From Syntrophomonadaceae bacterium (GTDB lineage: Bacteria > Bacillota > Dethiobacteria > PWVN01), in contig PWVN01000278.1 of assembly GCA_003561835.1 (NCBI GenBank), positions 1 through 5,955 of the forward strand: a stretch of DNA of 5,955 bases, in the 5' to 3' direction. The notes under the pieces are model-generated. The model did no database searches, was not told the origin of the DNA, and saw nothing but the letters and a program-made list of their open reading frames with translations. Both the position numbers and the translations under genes were made by a program. The number at the start of each line of letters is the position of its first letter. The stretch's first letter is position 1. Positions 5,549 through 5,955 of the stretch are shown here, piece after piece.

Positions 5549-5600
5549 GGCTGAGTAAGTTTACTTTAAGGCCTGACCCCAAAAGTAAACTTACTCGGCT
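5549..5600. repeat. Long perfect palindrome, REP/IS200-associated type candidate
   Basis: A perfect 15-bp inverted repeat (5553-5567 with 5582-5596; arms GAGTAAGTTTACTTT and AAAGTAAACTTACTC) can be extended outward by a few pairs including G-U (5549-5552 with 5597-5600). The 14-nt loop contains GGCCTGACCCC, which resembles the (A)CCTGACCCC word I associate with repeats near REP-associated Y1 transposases. It has no T-run after it, so it is not a good terminator. No transposase lies in the window. Confidence 0.6.
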
Positions 5601-5601
5601 T

Positions 5602-5746
5602 TCCTTGCTTTTTGATGAGGCGCGGGAAGGCCCGAATTCTGGAGGGAAATTTGCCTGCGGGGTTCGGGTATTTCTTTTTTTAGAAGGATTTCTGCCCCAA
5701 AGGACGAAGGTAAGAGAAATTACTTTGTTGCTCAGGGGGAATTCCT
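5602..5746 (+). promoter_or_regulatory. Leader/promoter region of the AzlC-family gene
   Basis: This 145-nt stretch between the palindrome and the AzlC-like start must hold its promoter unless transcription reads through. I cannot pick out a convincing -35/-10 pair. A small AGAA-GGAT-TTCT hairpin (5682-5693) is followed by CCCCAAAGGACGAAGG. AGGGGGA (5734-5740) is a reasonable ribosome site 6 nt before the ATG. No T-box or known riboswitch was recognised. Confidence 0.4.
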
Positions 5747-5955
5747 ATGAAAGCAGTATTGGGTTTTCGCGCCGGTTCCCGGGACGCCCTTCCGGTGGTC
5801 CTGGGTTTTGTGCCCATCGCTGTGGCCTTCGGCATCCTGGCCCGCCAGGCCGGGATCCCGCCCCACATGACGGCCCTCATGTCGGTGATGGTCTTTGCCG
5901 GTTCCTCCCAGTTCATCGCCGTCAGCATGCTGGCCGGCGGGGCTTCCTTTGGCGT
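5747..5955 (+). CDS. azlC: AzlC family branched-chain amino acid export permease, large subunit (3' partial)
   Basis: The first 69 residues are present and the frame is still open at the window edge (full-length AzlC is about 230-250 residues). The sequence matches the N-terminus of the family: a short basic start (MKAVLGFRAGSRDA), then helix 1 with LPVVLGFVPIAVAFGILARQAG (15-36), then a second hydrophobic stretch with MSVMVFAGSSQFIAVSMLAGG (about 45-65), whose FAGSSQF corresponds to the family's typical YAGxxQF. AzlC works with the small membrane protein AzlD to export branched-chain amino acids or analogues; azlD would be expected just downstream, outside the window. The ATG is supported by AGGGGGA 6 nt upstream. 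The gene follows two palindromes and is probably transcribed separately from the symporter. Family assignment is firm; substrate is inferred from family. Confidence 0.87.
   Translation, partial: MKAVLGFRAGSRDALPVVLGFVPIAVAFGILARQAGIPPHMTALMSVMVFAGSSQFIAVSMLAGGASFG

Noticed and set aside
5680..5928. An 82-codon - strand open frame over the AzlC start
   Set aside because: It is antisense to a well-supported AzlC N-terminus with a ribosome site, and has no recognisable domain.
1..5955. CRISPR array, tRNA, rRNA, phage or defence genes
   Set aside because: No regularly spaced repeats, cloverleaf or rRNA-like segments, and no defence-type protein motifs were seen; the repeats present are short and few.

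Overview
The window reads as chromosomal DNA from an anaerobic, fairly GC-rich member of the Firmicutes (Clostridia, Peptococcaceae/Moorella type). This rests on gene content: a 2-hydroxyacyl-CoA dehydratase family subunit, an aldehyde:ferredoxin oxidoreductase (AOR) remnant with a MoaD-like partner, and an Asp23/Gls24 protein. Strong AGGAGG-type ribosome binding sites and a Gram-positive-looking promoter agree. The taxonomic placement is inference; no rRNA or other marker gene is present.

Layout, left to right. (1) The 3' part of a benzoyl-CoA reductase/2-hydroxyacyl-CoA dehydratase (HgdB/BcrC-type) subunit, + strand, cut by the window's left edge. (2) Convergent to it, a long-chain acyl-CoA synthetase on the - strand, full length except for one in-frame amber codon (1175-1177). 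A strong hairpin between the two 3' ends serves as terminator. (3) A 350-nt divergent intergenic region with the synthetase promoter, a palindrome, short direct repeats and a GC-rich hairpin cluster. (4) An Asp23/Gls24 family protein, + strand, followed by an intrinsic terminator. (5) A decayed C-terminal fragment of an AOR gene, about one sixth of a normal gene, with an in-frame TAA but its last codons and TAG stop still recognisable. (6) One base after that stop, an intact MoaD/ThiS-family sulfur carrier protein ending in Gly-Gly. (7) 22 nt further on, a 533-residue sodium:solute symporter. (8) A 254-nt intergenic region with two adjacent palindromes that look like REP-type mobile repeats, the first of which also looks like a terminator. 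(9) The 5' end of an AzlC-family branched-chain amino acid exporter gene, cut by the right edge.

Together the genes suggest anaerobic carboxylic acid and CoA-ester metabolism: acid uptake (symporter), activation to CoA thioesters (synthetase), reductive or dehydratase chemistry on CoA esters (HgdB-type subunit), and formerly acid/aldehyde interconversion by AOR. Two of these steps are broken as sequenced, AOR by deletion plus a stop and the synthetase by an amber codon. I see no CRISPR array, tRNA, rRNA, phage gene or complete transposase. The best candidates for a second look are the amber-interrupted synthetase, the AOR fossil beside an intact MoaD-like gene, and the paired palindromes before azlC.
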